Origin: Ancylobacter moscoviensis | GTDB lineage: Bacteria > Pseudomonadota > Alphaproteobacteria > Rhizobiales > Xanthobacteraceae | NCBI RefSeq assembly: GCF_007559435.1 | Contig: NZ_VMBP01000002.1 | Coordinates: 124,001-188,000 of the forward strand | Direction: 5' to 3' | DNA length: 64,000 nt | Shown here: piece by piece, positions 8,518 to 16,797 of the stretch | Layout: each line of letters starts with the position of its first letter | Numbering within the stretch: the first letter of the stretch is position 1 | Translations under genes and position numbers: made by a program | Notes under the pieces: model-generated | The model's database searches: none | Told to the model about the DNA's origin: nothing | The model's input: only the letters and a program-made list of their open reading frames with translations

Positions 8518-8949
8518 TCACGCCCTCGCCTGAGGACGCGCGACATCCGGCGGGCTGTGGCGCGGCTCCTTGCCCTCGGCGGCGCAGCGGCGGTCGAAAT
8601 CCTCCTGCGCGGCGGCGATCGCGCCGAGATTGGCCTGCGCCCATTGGCCGAGCGCCATGACCGGCTCGCGCAGCGAATGGCCGAGCGGCGTCAACTCGTA
8701 ATCGACCCGCGGCGGGATGGTCGGGTAGACGGTGCGCGAGACCAGCCCGTCGCGCTCCAGACCGCGCAGGGTGAGGGTGAGCATGCGCTGCGAGATGCCG
8801 TCGATCATGCGCTTCATCTCGTTGAAGCGGCGCGGCCCGTTCGCCAGCAGCATGACGATCAGCACGCTCCATTTGTCGCCGATCCGGGCAAGCAGGCGGC
8901 TGACCTTGCGGCAGTCCTCGCTGTGGAAATGTGGATGTGCCTCAGTCAC
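8518..8949 (-). CDS. HxlR-family transcriptional regulator
   Basis: A 143-residue regulator read from a GTG start. The HxlR winged helix is recognised by [20 protein letters not shown] near residues 13-32, then [30 protein letters not shown] and the wing [14 protein letters not shown]. Cys13 is at the position of the redox-sensing cysteine of YodB/HypR-type members. It is transcribed divergently from the azoreductase gene at 9056 with a 106-base shared promoter region, the same arrangement as known HxlR/azoreductase pairs that respond to quinones or electrophiles. It probably represses that gene and itself. Confidence 0.88.
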   Translation of the reverse strand: MTEAHPHFHSEDCRKVSRLLARIGDKWSVLIVMLLANGPRRFNEMKRMIDGISQRMLTLTLRGLERDGLVSRTVYPTIPPRVDYELTPLGHSLREPVMALGQWAQANLGAIAAAQEDFDRRCAAEGKEPRHSPPDVARPQARA

Positions 8950-9016
8950 TTCGGTGTGCCTCGGTATGGAGCATGTGCGTTCTTGTGGAATGTAGGGATG
9001 GGCACGTAATTAGTCC

Positions 9017-9035
9017 AGGTAACAAAACGTAACCT
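9017..9035. promoter_or_regulatory. Candidate HxlR operator between the regulator and azoR
   Basis: AGGTAAC and GTAACCT flank five bases, giving AGGT...ACCT outer symmetry and two GTAAC direct repeats 10 bases apart (9019-9023, 9029-9033). The block lies 21 bases upstream of the azoreductase start in the divergent promoter region. Spacing by one helical turn is typical of a dimer-bound site. Confidence 0.4.
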
Positions 9036-9055
9036 AGGAAATCACAGGTCCCATC

Positions 9056-9655
9056 ATGTCGAACGGCACGCTCCTGCACATCGACTCCTCCATTCTCGGC
9101 GGCCATTCGGTGAGCCGTCAGGTCACCTCCGCCATCGTCTCGCGGCTCACCGCCGCCGATCCCTCGTTGAAGGTGGTCTATCGCGATCTGGCGGCTGATC
9201 CGCTGCCGCACGCGACGCCCGCTAGCATGCCGGCCGACCACCCGCTCTCGGGCGGGCAGGGCGACGCGGCGAGCCAGCAGGCGCTCGACGACTTCCTCGC
9301 CGCCGACATCGTGGTGATCGGCGCGCCGATGTATAATTTCTCGATCCCCACCCAGCTGCGCGCCTGGATCGACCGCATCCTCGTGCCCGGCAAGACCTTC
9401 GCCTACAACGCGGACGGCACGGTGGTGGGCCTCGCCGCCGGTAAGCGGGTGATCGTCGCGCTGGCGCGCGGCGGCCATTACGGCAACAACGCCGCGGCGG
9501 CGGCTGGCGAGCACGCCGAAACCTATCTGCGCTGGGTGTTCGGCTTCATCGGCATCACGCCGGAATTCATCGCCGCGGACGGCATCGCCGCCGGCCAGCG
9601 CGACGCGGCGCTGGAGGGCGCGCTGAAAAGCGCGGCGGCGCTGAAGGCGGCGTGA
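9056..9655 (+). CDS. azoR: FMN-dependent NADH-azoreductase
   Basis: A 199-residue flavodoxin-fold quinone/azo reductase. Family features are [18 protein letters not shown] at 12-29 (phosphate-binding turn for FMN), the central [20 protein letters not shown] segment and the later ARGGHYGNN loop that contacts the flavin. It reduces quinones or azo dyes with NADH in the cytoplasm and probably protects against electrophilic quinones. The divergent HxlR gene is the likely regulator. A CGTCAT-type palindromic element follows 20 bases downstream. Confidence 0.93.
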   Translation: MSNGTLLHIDSSILGGHSVSRQVTSAIVSRLTAADPSLKVVYRDLAADPLPHATPASMPADHPLSGGQGDAASQQALDDFLAADIVVIGAPMYNFSIPTQLRAWIDRILVPGKTFAYNADGTVVGLAAGKRVIVALARGGHYGNNAAAAAGEHAETYLRWVFGFIGITPEFIAADGIAAGQRDAALEGALKSAAALKAA

Positions 9656-9675
9656 GGGCTGTCCTCTCCGACGAC

Positions 9676-9761
9676 CGTCATCCCCGGGCCTGGCCCGGGG
9701 ATCCACGTATTGGACGAGCCCCATCAAGGCATGGATGGCCGGGTCAAGCCCGGCCATGACG
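9676..9761. repeat. CGTCAT...ATGACG palindromic intergenic element, copy 1
   Basis: An 86-bp element with inverted ends CGTCAT and ATGACG. The left arm holds CCCCGGG-CCTGG-CCCGGGG and the right arm GGCCGGG-TCAAG-CCCGGCC, two strong hairpins. The same design recurs at 33817-33908 and 34695-34787. Here it lies between the convergent azoR and GntR genes and may help terminate both. Confidence 0.85.
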
Positions 9762-9789
9762 ATCTTCCCTTCGGGAGTGTCGGAACGTC

Positions 9790-10476
9790 CTACTCCGCCG
9801 CGTGGCTGTCGAGCTGGTCGAGCGATTCGTGCACCATCGCCGCCTTGTGGCGCAGGTGCTCCTTGAGGATGGTGCCGAGCCGCACGCCGTCGCGCGCCTT
9901 CAGCGCGGCCATCATCTCCTCGTGGTCCTGCACCGCCTCGCGCCAGCGTTCGCTGGACTTCTGGGCGATGAAGCGCACCGCGTGGATGCGTACCATGAGG
10001 GTCTGGTAGAGCTGGCTGAGCGCGTGGTTGCCGGCGAGCTCGAAGAATTTCTCGTGGATCGCCCGGTTCAGCCGCAGATAGGCGGCGGGGTCGCCGGCCC
10101 GATAATACGCCAGCATCTCATCGTGCATGGCCTGCACGCTCGCGACGTCGGCATCGCTGGCGCGGGCGCAGGCGGCCTCGCCCGCCACCGCTTCCAGCGC
10201 GCCCATGATCGGGAAGAGCTCGTCGACCTCTTCGGGCGACACGCGCGCGACGCTGGCGCCGCGATTGGGCGAGAGAATCAGCAGCCCCTCATTGGCGAGC
10301 ACCTTGAGCGCCTCGCGCAGCGGGGTGCGGGAGACGCCGAAGCGCTGGCACAGGGCCTGTTCGGAGATCTTGTCGCCGGCCTTGAGATCGCCGCGCATGA
10401 GCATGTCGCGCAGCTGCGCGGCCAGCTCGTCATGCAGGCTGCGGCGCGGAATGATGGCCGTGTCCGACATCGCCAT
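9790..10476 (-). CDS. GntR-family transcriptional regulator, FCD subfamily (module B)
   Basis: A 228-residue paralogue of the regulator at 4287-5027, with the same winged helix-turn-helix (SLHDELAAQLRDMLMRGDL, FGVSRTPLREALKVLANEG) and an FCD sensor domain (LNRAIHEKFFELAG, HEEMMAALKARD). I chose the ATG at 10476 because GGGAG lies at good spacing before it; the open frame runs further upstream to 10527 without a convincing ribosome site. It lies 107 bases after the aminotransferase gene on the same strand, so the two may be co-transcribed, and it probably controls the aminotransferase, dehydrogenase and tctCBA genes of module B. Confidence 0.88.
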   Translation of the reverse strand: MAMSDTAIIPRRSLHDELAAQLRDMLMRGDLKAGDKISEQALCQRFGVSRTPLREALKVLANEGLLILSPNRGASVARVSPEEVDELFPIMGALEAVAGEAACARASDADVASVQAMHDEMLAYYRAGDPAAYLRLNRAIHEKFFELAGNHALSQLYQTLMVRIHAVRFIAQKSSERWREAVQDHEEMMAALKARDGVRLGTILKEHLRHKAAMVHESLDQLDSHAAE

Positions 10477-10583
10477 GCGGCGGCTCTCCCAGATGCCGCG
10501 CTCCCGGCGCGGCATGACATTTCCCAACGCCCCTTAAATCGCTCCGGCCGGCGGATTTCGCAAGCCGGCCGGAGCGGAAGGGC

Positions 10584-11789
10584 TTACGCAGCGGCGCGCA
10601 GCGGGTTCGAGGCGCACTCGGCGAGGTAGTCCATCGCCGCCTGCGCGCCGCCCTTCTTGTGCGGGACGCCGGCGAGGGCGAGGCCCATCTCGACGCCCGA
10701 CAGCGCGCCGAGGATGGTCAGGTCGTTGGTGTCGCCGAGGTGGCCGATGCGGAAGACGCGGCCCGACAGCTTGGTGAGGCCGGTGCCGAGCGACATGTCG
10801 AAATGGTCGAGCGTCTTCTCGCGGAAGGCGTCGGCGTCATGCCCCTCGGGCATCAGCACGGCGGTCAGCGAGGACGAGTAGTACTTCGGATCGCGGCACA
10901 GAACCTCCAGGCCCCAGGCGCGCACCGCGCGGCGGGTCGCCTCGGCGTGGCGGTCGTGGCGGGCGAAGACGTTGTCCAGCCCTTCCTCGTGCAGCATGTC
11001 GATGGCCTCGGCGAGGCCGTAGAGCAGGTTGGTGCCGGGCGTGTAGGGGAAGTAGCCCTTCTCGTTGTGGGGGATCATCTCCTCCCACGACCAGAACAGC
11101 TTCGGCATGGTGGACTTCTTGGCTGCCGCCAGCGCCTTGGGCGAGAGGGCGTTGAAGGACAGGCCCGGCGGCAGCATCAGGCCCTTCTGCGAGCCGGAGA
11201 CGGTGACGTCCACGCCCCATTCGTCGTGGCGATAGTCGATCGAGGCCAGCGAGGAGATGGTGTCGACGAGGAGCAGCGCGGGGTGGCCGGCATTGTCGAT
11301 GGCCTTGCGGACCTCGGCGATGCGCGAGATGCAGCCGGTCGAGGTCTCGTTATGGACGACGCAGACCGCCTTGAACTCGTGGTTCTTGTCCTCGCGCAGC
11401 CGGGCCTCGATGGCGTCGGCGTCGGCGCCGATGCGCCAGTCCGAGGCGATAAACTCCGGGTGCAGGCCGAGCTTGATCGCCATGTTCTTCCACAGCGTGG
11501 CGAAATGGCCGGTCTCGAACATCAGCACCTTGTCGCCGGGCGAGAGCACGTTGGCGAGCGCGGCCTCCCAGGCGCCGGTGCCGGAGGCGGGGTAGATGAT
11601 GACCGGATTGGCGGTCTTGAAGACGCTCTTCATGCCTTCCAGCACGCGCTTGCCGAGCTTCTGGAACTCGGGACCGCGGTGGTCGATGGTCGGCATGTCC
11701 ATCGCCCGCAGGATGCGGTCGGGCACCGGGGTCGGGCCGGGAATCTGCAGGAAATGACGACCCGCGACCCGGGCGGCATTGCTGGACAT
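10584..11789 (-). CDS. Serine-glyoxylate / alanine-glyoxylate aminotransferase
   Basis: A 401-residue class V PLP aminotransferase of the SgaA type that converts glyoxylate to glycine, with serine or alanine as amino donor. FLQIPGPTPVPDRILRAM near the N-terminus, YPASGTGAWEAAL (phosphate-binding turn), VDTISSLASIDYRHDEWGVD and SGSQKGLMLPPGLSF with the PLP lysine at Lys202 are all intact. The start at 11789 matches family length. It is divergent from a 2-hydroxyacid dehydrogenase with an operator-like region between them. Together with that enzyme it suggests use of a hydroxy acid that passes through glyoxylate or hydroxypyruvate, as in the serine cycle. Confidence 0.92.
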   Translation of the reverse strand: MSSNAARVAGRHFLQIPGPTPVPDRILRAMDMPTIDHRGPEFQKLGKRVLEGMKSVFKTANPVIIYPASGTGAWEAALANVLSPGDKVLMFETGHFATLWKNMAIKLGLHPEFIASDWRIGADADAIEARLREDKNHEFKAVCVVHNETSTGCISRIAEVRKAIDNAGHPALLLVDTISSLASIDYRHDEWGVDVTVSGSQKGLMLPPGLSFNALSPKALAAAKKSTMPKLFWSWEEMIPHNEKGYFPYTPGTNLLYGLAEAIDMLHEEGLDNVFARHDRHAEATRRAVRAWGLEVLCRDPKYYSSSLTAVLMPEGHDADAFREKTLDHFDMSLGTGLTKLSGRVFRIGHLGDTNDLTILGALSGVEMGLALAGVPHKKGGAQAAMDYLAECASNPLRAAA

Positions 11790-11870
11790 CGGTGTTCTCT
11801 CCCTTGGCGGCGCGGCGATCAGACGCGCCGGTTTGTGCACATGAGGCCGGGGATGCCATTCCCCGCACCC

Positions 11871-11912
11871 TTGATCTTGCATAAATGAATTATGAATGCA
11901 AAATGCGATCAA
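11871..11912. promoter_or_regulatory. Nested inverted repeats in the divergent promoter of module B
   Basis: TTGATC (11871-11876) pairs with GATCAA (11907-11912), and inside them TTGCAT (11877-11882) pairs with ATGCAA (11896-11901). The inner block contains ATTATGAATG (11889-11898), the core seen at three other promoters of modules A and B. The position, between the aminotransferase and dehydrogenase genes, suits one regulator controlling both directions. Confidence 0.55.
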
Positions 11913-11978
11913 GTCCACGGGGCGTTCACGGGATTTGTGAGACGGACGCACCGAGGGACGTGAGGGAGTGAAAGCATC

Positions 11979-14954
11979 ATGGCGGCACGACTGGCGCCCG
12001 GACTCGAGCGGCGCCTGAAGGCGGAAGTTTCGGGAGATGTGTGGTTCGACCGCTTCAATCGCGGGCGCTACGCCACCGACGCCTCGTTCTATCAGATCAT
12101 GCCGCTGGGCGTTGTCGTGCCGCGCACCACGGAAGAGGCGGAGCGGGCGATCGCGCTGGCGCGCGCCGAGGGCATTCCCGTCACGCCGCGCGGCGGTGGC
12201 ACCTCGCAATGCGGGCAGACCATCAACGAGTCGCTCGTCATCGACGGCTCCAGGCACCTCAACCGCATCCTCGAACTCGACGTCGAGGGCCGGCGCTGCG
12301 TGGTCGAGCCGGGCATCGTGCTCGACGATCTCAACCGCCAGCTCAGGAAGCATGGCCTGTGGTTCCCGGTCGACGTCTCCACCGCCAGCCGTGCGACCAT
12401 CGGCGGGATGACCGGTAATAACAGCTGCGGCGGGCGTTCGCTGCGCTACGGCACGATGCGCGACAACGTCATCTCCATCGACGCGATGCTCGCGGACGGC
12501 GCGAAGGCGCATTTCGGGCAGGTGGACCACAATCTCGCGGACCTGCCGGCGGACACGCCGCTGGCGCCGCTGGTGCGCGATCTGCTCGACCTCGGCGCGC
12601 GCGAGGCGGGCGAGATCGCCGACCGTTTTCCCCGCGTGCAGCGCCGCGTCGGCGGCTACAATCTCGACGCGCTGGTGCCGAACGAGCGCGGCTACAACCT
12701 CGCGCACATTCTCGTGGGCTCTGAGGGCACGCTCGCCTATTCGACCCGCGTCGAGCTGAAGCTCTGGCCGCTGATCGGCAAGAAGGTGATCGGTGCCTGC
12801 CATTTCGGCAGCTTCTACGCGGCGATGGACGCCGCCCAGCACCTCGTGAAGCTCAAGCCCATCGCGGTCGAGCTGGTCGATGCGACGCTGCTCGCGCTGG
12901 CGAGCGAGATCCCGATGTTCCAGGCGACGCTGAAGCAGTTCGTGCGCGGCACGCCGGACGCCATCTTGCTGGTGGAGTTCGCCGAGGACGAGGCCGAGAA
13001 CGCGCGCCGGCTGAAGCTGCTGGAAGACACGATGGGCGATCTCGGCTTCGGCTGGGACCGCGCCGGGGCCAAATGGGGCGGTGTCGTGCCGGTGCACGAG
13101 GCGGGGTTGCAGGCGGCCATCGCCGATGTGCGCACCTCTGGCCTCAACATCATGATGTCGATGAAGCAGGCGGGCAAACCCGTTTCCTTCGTCGAGGACT
13201 GCGCCGTGCCGCTGCCGCATCTTGCCGACTACACGGCGCGGCTGACGGAGGTGTTCGAGAAGAACGGCACCAAGGGCACCTGGTACGCTCACGCCTCCGA
13301 GGGGTGCCTGCATGTGCGCCCGGTGCTGAACCTGCGCCTCGAGAAGGACGTGAAGGCGATGCGCGCCATCGCCGAGGAAGCCTTCGCCATGGTGCGCGAG
13401 TACAAGGGTTCGCATTCGGGCGAGCACGGCGACGGCATCGTACGTTCCGAGTTCCACGAGACGATGTTCGGCACGCGCCTCGTGCGCGCCTTCGAGGAGG
13501 TGAAGGACCGCTTCGACCCGAAGGGGCTCTACAACCCCGGCAAGATCGTGCGGGCGCCGAAGTTCGACGACCGCAGCCTGTTCCGCTACGCCCCCGACTA
13601 CAAGGTGGAGCCGATCAAGGCGGCGCTCGACTGGACGGGCTATTCCGGCGAGGGCGGCGGCCTGCAGGGCGCCATCGAGATGTGCAACAACAACGGCGCC
13701 TGCCGGAAGGCGGTCGCCGGGGTGATGTGCCCGAGCTACCGGGTGACCCGCAACGAGCGCGACGTGACGCGCGGGCGCGCCAACACGCTGCGCCTCGCCA
13801 TTTCCGGCCGCCTCGGCCCCGATGCGCTCGCCTCCGACGAGATGATGGAGACGTTGAAGCTCTGCGTCTCCTGCAAGGGCTGTCGGCGCGAATGCCCGAC
13901 CGGCGTCGACATGGCCAAGATGAAGATCGAGGCGCTGGCGGCGCGGGCGAAGGCCAAGGGCATCACCCTGCACCAGAAGCTGGTCGCCTATCTGCCGCGT
14001 TATGCGGGGCTGGCCTCCCGCGTGCCGTGGCTGTTGAACCTGCGCGACGTGCTGCCGGGGGCGGCGAAGCTCTCGGAGGTGGTCGCCCAGTTCAGCGCCC
14101 GCCGGACCCTGCCGCGCTGGCGCGCCGATGCCTTCCGCGAGGACCAGACCGAATTCGGGCCGGCGGACGGGCACGAGGTCGTGCTGTTCGCCGACACCTT
14201 CAACCGCTGGTTCGAGAAGGAGAACATCCTCGCCGCACTGGAGGTGCTGACCGCTGCCGGCTACCGGGTTCACATGCCGCGCCCGGCGGACGGCGCCAAG
14301 CGCGCGCTGTGCTGCGGGCGCACCTTCCTTTCCGCCGGCCTCGTCGACGAGGCGAAGGCGGAGGCGCGGCGGGTGGTCGAGACTTATGCGCCCTTCATCG
14401 CCCGCGGCGTGCCGGTGGTCGGGCTGGAGCCGAGCTGCCTGCTCGCCTTTCGCGACGAACTGCCCTCCATGCTGCCGGGCGAGGCGACGCAGCGCCTTTC
14501 CGCCCATGCGCTGCTGATCGAGGAATTCATCGCCCGCGAGATCGATGCCGGCCGCTTCGACCTGCCGCTGGCGCCGGTGGCCGAAAAGGCGCTGCTGCAC
14601 GGACACTGTCACCAGAAATCCTTCGGCGCCATGGGCGCGGTGGAGAAGGCGCTGCGGCTGGTGCCGGGGCTCCATGTCGAGGTGGTGGAATCGAGCTGCT
14701 GCGGCATGGCCGGGGCGTTCGGCTATCACGCCGAGACCATCGACACCTCGCTCGCCATGGCCGAGCTCTCGCTGCTGCCGGCCGTGCGCGAGGCGGAGCC
14801 CGGCACGCTGGTGGTCGCGGACGGCACGTCCTGCCGCCACCAGATCCATGACGGGGCGGAGCGCGACGCGATCCACGTCGTCGAGGTGCTGGCGCGCAGC
14901 GTCGCGGCGGCACGCTCCGGCGGCGCGGCGCGCCAGCTGGAGGCGGCGGAATAG
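11979..14954 (+). CDS. FAD-binding 2-hydroxyacid dehydrogenase with Fe-S and CCG domains (YdiJ-like)
   Basis: A 991-residue fused flavoprotein. The N-terminal FAD-binding-4 domain (about 45-185) has TPRGGGTSQCGQTINESLVI and GNNSCGGRSLRYGT. An FAD-linked oxidase C-terminal domain follows to about 535, ending in HSGEHGDGIVRSEF and YNPGKIVRAP. Two cysteine groups then occur: CNNNGACRK...MCPSYRVTR, and CVSCKGCRRECPTG for a 4Fe-4S cluster. The last third has two CCG-type modules (ALCCGRTF, ESSCCGMAGAFGYHAE). This layout matches YdiJ, a D-2-hydroxyglutarate dehydrogenase, and related D-lactate/glycolate oxidases. It should oxidise a 2-hydroxyacid and pass electrons through the Fe-S centres to the respiratory chain; the exact substrate is not evident. 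Confidence 0.9.
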   Translation: MAARLAPGLERRLKAEVSGDVWFDRFNRGRYATDASFYQIMPLGVVVPRTTEEAERAIALARAEGIPVTPRGGGTSQCGQTINESLVIDGSRHLNRILELDVEGRRCVVEPGIVLDDLNRQLRKHGLWFPVDVSTASRATIGGMTGNNSCGGRSLRYGTMRDNVISIDAMLADGAKAHFGQVDHNLADLPADTPLAPLVRDLLDLGAREAGEIADRFPRVQRRVGGYNLDALVPNERGYNLAHILVGSEGTLAYSTRVELKLWPLIGKKVIGACHFGSFYAAMDAAQHLVKLKPIAVELVDATLLALASEIPMFQATLKQFVRGTPDAILLVEFAEDEAENARRLKLLEDTMGDLGFGWDRAGAKWGGVVPVHEAGLQAAIADVRTSGLNIMMSMKQAGKPVSFVEDCAVPLPHLADYTARLTEVFEKNGTKGTWYAHASEGCLHVRPVLNLRLEKDVKAMRAIAEEAFAMVREYKGSHSGEHGDGIVRSEFHETMFGTRLVRAFEEVKDRFDPKGLYNPGKIVRAPKFDDRSLFRYAPDYKVEPIKAALDWTGYSGEGGGLQGAIEMCNNNGACRKAVAGVMCPSYRVTRNERDVTRGRANTLRLAISGRLGPDALASDEMMETLKLCVSCKGCRRECPTGVDMAKMKIEALAARAKAKGITLHQKLVAYLPRYAGLASRVPWLLNLRDVLPGAAKLSEVVAQFSARRTLPRWRADAFREDQTEFGPADGHEVVLFADTFNRWFEKENILAALEVLTAAGYRVHMPRPADGAKRALCCGRTFLSAGLVDEAKAEARRVVETYAPFIARGVPVVGLEPSCLLAFRDELPSMLPGEATQRLSAHALLIEEFIAREIDAGRFDLPLAPVAEKALLHGHCHQKSFGAMGAVEKALRLVPGLHVEVVESSCCGMAGAFGYHAETIDTSLAMAELSLLPAVREAEPGTLVVADGTSCRHQIHDGAERDAIHVVEVLARSVAAARSGGAARQLEAAE

Positions 14955-14990
14955 CGGCGAAAAGTCCGCTTGATTTAAACAGTTCCGTTT

Positions 14991-15005
14991 TGCATTATGA
15001 ATGCA
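14991..15005 (+). promoter_or_regulatory. Palindromic operator-like site upstream of tctC (module B)
   Basis: TGCATTATGAATGCA is a dyad with perfect 6-bp arms (TGCATT/AATGCA) around ATG. It contains the ATTATGAATG core found at 11889-11898 and, with one or two changes, at 4238 and 8367. It lies 92 bases before tctC in an A/T-rich gap after the dehydrogenase gene and probably marks a separate promoter for the transporter genes. Confidence 0.55.
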
Positions 15006-15097
15006 TAACGCAAAAATGCGTAAGACTAAGAACACAGCAGGAAACGCTTTGGACGCCCGGAACCAATCGGGCGCCGCTCACAAGAGAGGAATGACGC

Positions 15098-16120
15098 ATG
15101 TTCGAGAGCCTCGTCTCTAAACGGGCAGCCGTGCTCGCGGCCTGCCTTTCCGGGCTCGCCCTGTCGCCCGCCATTTCGCCCGCGTTCGCGGCCTGGCAGC
15201 CGACCAAGCCCATCGAGATCATCGTGCCCGCCGGCGCCGGCGGCGCCTCCGACCAGATGGCCCGCATGATGCAGGCCGCGATCCAGAACAATAAGCTCTC
15301 GCCCACCCCGGTCGTGGTGACGCTCAAGGGCGGCGCCAATGGTGGCGAAGGGCTGATGGACATGCTGGCGAGCGCCGGCGACCCCTACAAGATGGTCATC
15401 TCCAACTCGGCCATCTACACGCTGCCGCTGGCCAACAAGCTGCCCTTCGACTGGCGCAAGCTCACGCCGATCAGCATCCTCGCCTTCGACAATTTCGTGC
15501 TGTGGGTGAACGCCAACGCCCCCTATGCGAATGCGCAGGAATTCCTCGCGGCGGTGAAGAAGGAGCCGGCCGGCTCGTTCAAGCTCGGCGGCACCGGCTC
15601 CAAGCGCGAGGACCACATCCTGGCCGCCGCGGTCGAGCGGATCGCCGGGGTGAAGTTCAGCTACATCCCCTACAAGTCGGGCGGCGAGGCGGCGACCCAG
15701 CTGGTCGGCGACCACATCAAGGCCAACGTCAACAACCCGTCCGAGAACATCGCCGTCTGGCGTGCCGGGCAGGTGAAGGCGCTGTGCGTCTTCGACAACG
15801 AGCCGATGAACTATGAGGCCAAGGTCACCGCCGATCTGTCCTGGAAGGACATCCCGACCTGCAAGTCGCAGGGCGTCGACTTCCAGTGGATCATGCTGCG
15901 CGGCGTGTTCCTGCCGTCCGGCGTGACGCCGGACCAGGTGGCATTCTATCAGGAGCTGCTCGGCAAGCTCGTCGAGACGACCGAGTTCAAGGAATATCTC
16001 GAGAAGCAGGCGCTGAAGCCCTCCGACCTGAAGGGCGAGGAGATGGTCAAGTTCCTCGAGAAGGACGAGGCCCTCTACAAGGACCTCATGACCCAGTCCG
16101 GCTTCGTCGCCACCAACTGA
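15098..16120 (+). CDS. tctC: TctC/Bug-family substrate-binding protein, module B
   Basis: A 340-residue periplasmic binding protein with a 31-residue signal peptide ending in AFA. The mature part begins AWQPTKPIEIIVPAGAGGASDQMARMMQ, the Bug-family fold start, and has YIPYKSGGEAATQLVGDH and NVNNPSENI. Overall organisation is like the module A protein at 7273-8277. It is followed by a strong hairpin and then tctB and tctA. The ligand is probably a hydroxycarboxylate related to the upstream dehydrogenase, which is inference from context only. Confidence 0.93.
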   Translation: MFESLVSKRAAVLAACLSGLALSPAISPAFAAWQPTKPIEIIVPAGAGGASDQMARMMQAAIQNNKLSPTPVVVTLKGGANGGEGLMDMLASAGDPYKMVISNSAIYTLPLANKLPFDWRKLTPISILAFDNFVLWVNANAPYANAQEFLAAVKKEPAGSFKLGGTGSKREDHILAAAVERIAGVKFSYIPYKSGGEAATQLVGDHIKANVNNPSENIAVWRAGQVKALCVFDNEPMNYEAKVTADLSWKDIPTCKSQGVDFQWIMLRGVFLPSGVTPDQVAFYQELLGKLVETTEFKEYLEKQALKPSDLKGEEMVKFLEKDEALYKDLMTQSGFVATN

Positions 16121-16130
16121 TGAGCCTGCG

Positions 16131-16159
16131 TGCCGGCGCACCCTTTGCGGGCGCCGGCA
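16131..16159 (+). promoter_or_regulatory. Hairpin between tctC and tctB (module B)
   Basis: TGCCGGCGC (16131-16139) pairs perfectly with GCGCCGGCA (16151-16159) around an 11-base loop, 11 bases after the tctC stop and without a T run. It corresponds in position to the hairpin in module A and probably protects or attenuates the transcript so that the binding protein is made in excess. Confidence 0.5.
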
Positions 16160-16273
16160 TCGCTTTCGTCTGCTGCCGTGCCGGCCCGACGGGCTTCGCA
16201 ATGAGAGGCGCGCACATGCGCGGCGCCGCGACCCCGCCGCCTCCCGGCCGGCCCCTTCTTCTGGAGAATACCG

Positions 16274-16786
16274 ATGTCCGATGACCCGAACGCGGAAGTC
16301 GATCCCGCTCTGGTGTCGACGCGCAGCGTCGAAGTCGTGGTGATGGCGCTTCTTCTGTGCGTCGCCGTCTTCCTTGGCTGGGACAACTGGCGGATCGGGG
16401 CCGGCTGGGCGCCGGACGGGCCGCAGGCGGGCTACTTCCCGTTCTACCTCTCGGTGCTGCTGGGCGGGGCGAGCCTCGTCGGCATTGCTTCCGCGCTGCG
16501 CAGCGAGGAACTGCGGGACGAGATCTTCGTCGGACGTTCGGCCTTCGGGCGCGTGCTGCGCGTGTTCATTCCGACGATCCTCTTCGTCCTCCTGGTACAG
16601 CTCCTCGGTCTTTACGTCGCGAGCTTCGTCTTCGTCTCGGCGTTCATGATCTTCATCGGCAAGCTGTCGGTCTGGAAGTCGATCCTGACCGGCCTGATCT
16701 TCTCCGGTCTCATGTTCTACATCTTCGACATGCAGTTCAACGTGCTGCTGCCCAAGGGTCCGCTCGAAGCGGCGTTCGGTTTCTAG
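16274..16786 (+). CDS. tctB: Tripartite tricarboxylate transporter small permease (TctB), module B
   Basis: A 170-residue membrane protein with four hydrophobic segments. GPQAGYFPFYLSVLLGGASL at about 50-69 is the TctB hallmark. The N-terminal 15 residues are polar (SDDPNAEVDPALVSTRSVEV), an extension absent in the module A copy. It lies 11 bases before tctA and after a 153-base gap carrying the hairpin. Confidence 0.9.
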   Translation: MSDDPNAEVDPALVSTRSVEVVVMALLLCVAVFLGWDNWRIGAGWAPDGPQAGYFPFYLSVLLGGASLVGIASALRSEELRDEIFVGRSAFGRVLRVFIPTILFVLLVQLLGLYVASFVFVSAFMIFIGKLSVWKSILTGLIFSGLMFYIFDMQFNVLLPKGPLEAAFGF

Positions 16787-16797
16787 AGGAGGGCCCC

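Noticed and set aside
9676..9761. CGTCAT element as an insertion sequence or miniature transposon with target duplication
   Set aside because: It has inverted ends and two hairpins but no evident target-site duplication in the flanking bases; it is better described as an intergenic palindromic repeat.
11790..15035. Extension of the aminotransferase frame upstream for over 1,000 codons on the minus strand
   Set aside because: The extension runs antisense to the FAD/Fe-S dehydrogenase and crosses the divergent promoter; family alignment starts at the ATG at 11789.
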